From NCBI GenBank assembly GCA_028822575.1, contig JAPKDN010000086.1, forward strand, positions 1-9,131: 9,131 bases of DNA, in the 5' to 3' direction. How positions within the stretch are numbered: position 1 is the first letter of the stretch; each line of letters starts with the position of its first letter. The DNA is from Alphaproteobacteria bacterium (lineage in GTDB: Bacteria > Pseudomonadota > Alphaproteobacteria > Thalassobaculales > Thalassobaculaceae). The notes under the pieces were generated by a model. That model was not told the origin of the DNA. It saw only the letters and a program-made list of their open reading frames with translations, and made no database searches. Of the stretch, positions 8,110 through 9,131 are shown in pieces. The position numbers were made by a program, and so were the translations under genes.

Positions 8110-8737
8110 CTCGACCACCTTGGCATAGTCGGTAATCTGCTCGTAGCCGTCCTCGGTGACGATAAAGTTATCGGCCAACCCTGGGTGCGGAAAGTACCGG
8201 CGGCGGTCGCTGAGCCGTCGACCGCCAGGATCATGCCAGGCCTCAGCACCGTCTTGTCGTCGAACACCAGTTCGGGGCCTCCAGGAGAGGATAATCGTAT
8301 CTCGCACCCGGGAAAACCTCGGCATAGGCGGCGTGGATGTCTTGCGCCAAGGCACCGGGACTTAGCTTCTCCAATGCCACCGCCTAACTGTCGACTGCAA
8401 TCTGATAGACGGCAGCTTGACTTCGCTCCCCGATCTCTTTGATCCAGAAGGTCCAATCGAAGCCGAGCTTGAAACGGTGGAAATTAGTCATCCCGCAAAT
8501 GCACATGAACAATGGTTTGCCGCGCTTTATGATCCGAGTGGAGGCCCCGTGATGTGGCATGGTTATGTCCTGACCCGGCGCCATGATCTAAAGGAAATGT
8601 ATCTGCAGCAACACGCGGAGACCTTGATAATGGCCCGCAAGCAACGCCGCCACCGCGGTCGCCAGCGCGACCTCGAACGCCGGCACGCCGTCGCCGATCA
8701 TCGCGCGGGCCGCATCCATCATCGCCATCAATACATC
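8092..8737 (-). pseudogene. Decayed M24 family metallopeptidase (creatinase / Xaa-Pro dipeptidase-like), N-terminus missing
   Basis: Reading leftward from about 8737, one frame gives DVLMAMMDAARAMIGDGVP, then VLLQIHFL[stop]IMAPG, PHHGASTRIIKRGKPLFMC, MTNFHRFKLGFDWTFW, EIGERSQAAVYQIAVDS[stop], AVALEKLSPGALAQDIHAAY and AEVFPGARYDYP. After a shift near 8268-8280 a second frame gives PELVFDDKTVLRPGMILAVD and GSATAAGTFRTQ. After another near 8171-8185 a third frame gives DNFIVTEDGYEQITDYAKVV and EDLIIQ, ending at TGA 8092-8094. Together these match, in order, the catalytic domain of creatinase-like M24 proteins. The in-frame stops are TAG at 8588-8590 and 8384-8386, both where relatives have Gln (CAG). 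The segment between YDYP and PELV also looks internally shortened. The N-terminal domain is absent, and the 5' side joins an IS remnant. No functional enzyme is possible. The ancestral substrate is unknown. Confidence 0.85.
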
Positions 8738-9131
8738 TTTTTATAATAGAGGGTCCGTTGTTTTTGGCTGAACTTAGGCGGTACGACTGCGCTGGTGCCG
8801 CGTTGGTTCAGTTCCTCACAGAACTAATCGGTGTCAAATGCCTGGTCGGCCAATAAGGCACCCAAGTGACGGCCGTCGACCAGGGTGACGATCTTAGCGG
8901 TCAAGCCTACTCGTAAGCACCCGATGGCCGTATTTTGGCTCCTCTTTTACGCCCCTAGCCTTGTTTTGAACGCTAACAATGGTGCCATCGATGAGAGCGT
9001 ATTCGTAGTCCAGATCTTGAGACATGACGCGGAAAAGGTGATCATAAACGCCTTTTTGAGCTCATCGCCGAAAACGTCTGGCAAGGAACAACTCGGCGAG
9101 CCGGTGCGGACGTGCCATAAAACTCCATCCA
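8731..9131 (-). pseudogene. IS5-family transposase remnant (DDE), frameshifted, cut by right window edge
   Basis: Reading leftward from 9129, the first frame gives DGVLWHVRTGSP and LPDVFGDE, the 'W.vRTGsPWrDLP..fG' block of IS5-type transposases. After a shift near 9050-9064 a second frame gives VYDHLFRVMSQDLDYEYALI and DGTIVSVQNKARG, with the first catalytic aspartate in LIDGTIV. At about 8929 it returns to the first frame: AIGCLRVGLTAKIVTLVDGR, then LGALLADQAFDTD with the second aspartate, a TAG at 8824-8826, then FCEELNQRGTSAVVPPKFSQ and KQRTLYYKKMY. The usual C-terminal 'Y..R..IE..F' region with the catalytic glutamate is missing. The two frameshifts compensate each other, yet the TAG and the missing end make the gene dead. 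The 5' end lies right of the window. Confidence 0.85.
8731..9131 (-). mobile_element. Partial IS5-type insertion sequence remnant
   Basis: Extent of IS-derived DNA judged only from transposase similarity. Its left limit falls within about 8724-8745, where it meets the M24 pseudogene; no terminal inverted repeat or target duplication is visible there, and the transposase C-terminus is absent. This points to a deletion junction rather than a clean insertion end. The right limit is outside the window. Confidence 0.65.

Noticed and set aside
8061..8456. 131-codon minus-strand frame taken as a gene
   Set aside because: Only its middle (PELVFDDKTVLRPGMILAVD and onward) is M24-like; the rest is out of frame, so it is a fragment of the pseudogene rather than a gene.
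8417..8746. 109-codon plus-strand frame at the right side
   Set aside because: It is antisense to the M24 pseudogene, whose minus-strand reading has clear family similarity; the plus-strand product is Arg/His-rich without motifs.

Overview
The window is a GC-rich, densely packed bacterial segment. Protein style (a large SBP_bac_5 solute-binding protein with a C-terminal NWDPGAHFG motif, an OppC with a long periplasmic insert, a sugar-acid-type IlvD/Edd dehydratase and a creatinase-like M24 protein) suggests an alphaproteobacterium with a catabolic, transport-rich accessory region. This taxonomic guess is inference from memory of the families; no search was run.

Layout, left to right. 1-3731 (+): the 3' part of a peptide/oligopeptide-type ABC importer operon: a solute-binding protein cut by the left window edge, an OppB/DppB-like permease (GTG start, 12 bp after the previous stop) and an OppC/DppC-like permease (ATGA overlap). 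No ATPase gene follows. 3765-4739 (-): a ketopantoate-reductase-family (ApbA/PanE) oxidoreductase, convergent with the permeases and divergent from the next gene across about 266 bp. 5006-6205 (+): an MFS transporter interrupted by one in-frame TGA at 6044-6046; the same frame continues for 52 convincing codons to its proper end. 6307-8049 (+): an intact 580-residue IlvD/Edd dehydratase with the [2Fe-2S] cysteines and the catalytic serine, closest in style to sugar-acid (arabinonate/xylonate) dehydratases. 8092-about 8737 (-): a decayed M24 (creatinase/Xaa-Pro-dipeptidase-like) gene with two TAG codons, two frameshifts and no N-terminal part. About 8731-9131 (-): a decayed IS5-type transposase running off the right edge.

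Functionally, the reductase, MFS permease and dehydratase would fit import and breakdown of a small hydroxy acid or sugar acid, and the ABC importer is a separate uptake operon. The substrates cannot be read from sequence. The right half shows gene erosion: a fresh nonsense codon in the MFS gene, then an older, heavily damaged M24 gene joined to an insertion-sequence remnant. I looked for arrays, RNA genes, recoding and unknown systems and found none that I can support. The most useful non-routine observations are the three pseudogenes, hidden behind fragmentary frames, and a perfect 13-bp inverted repeat between the convergent dehydratase and M24 ends.
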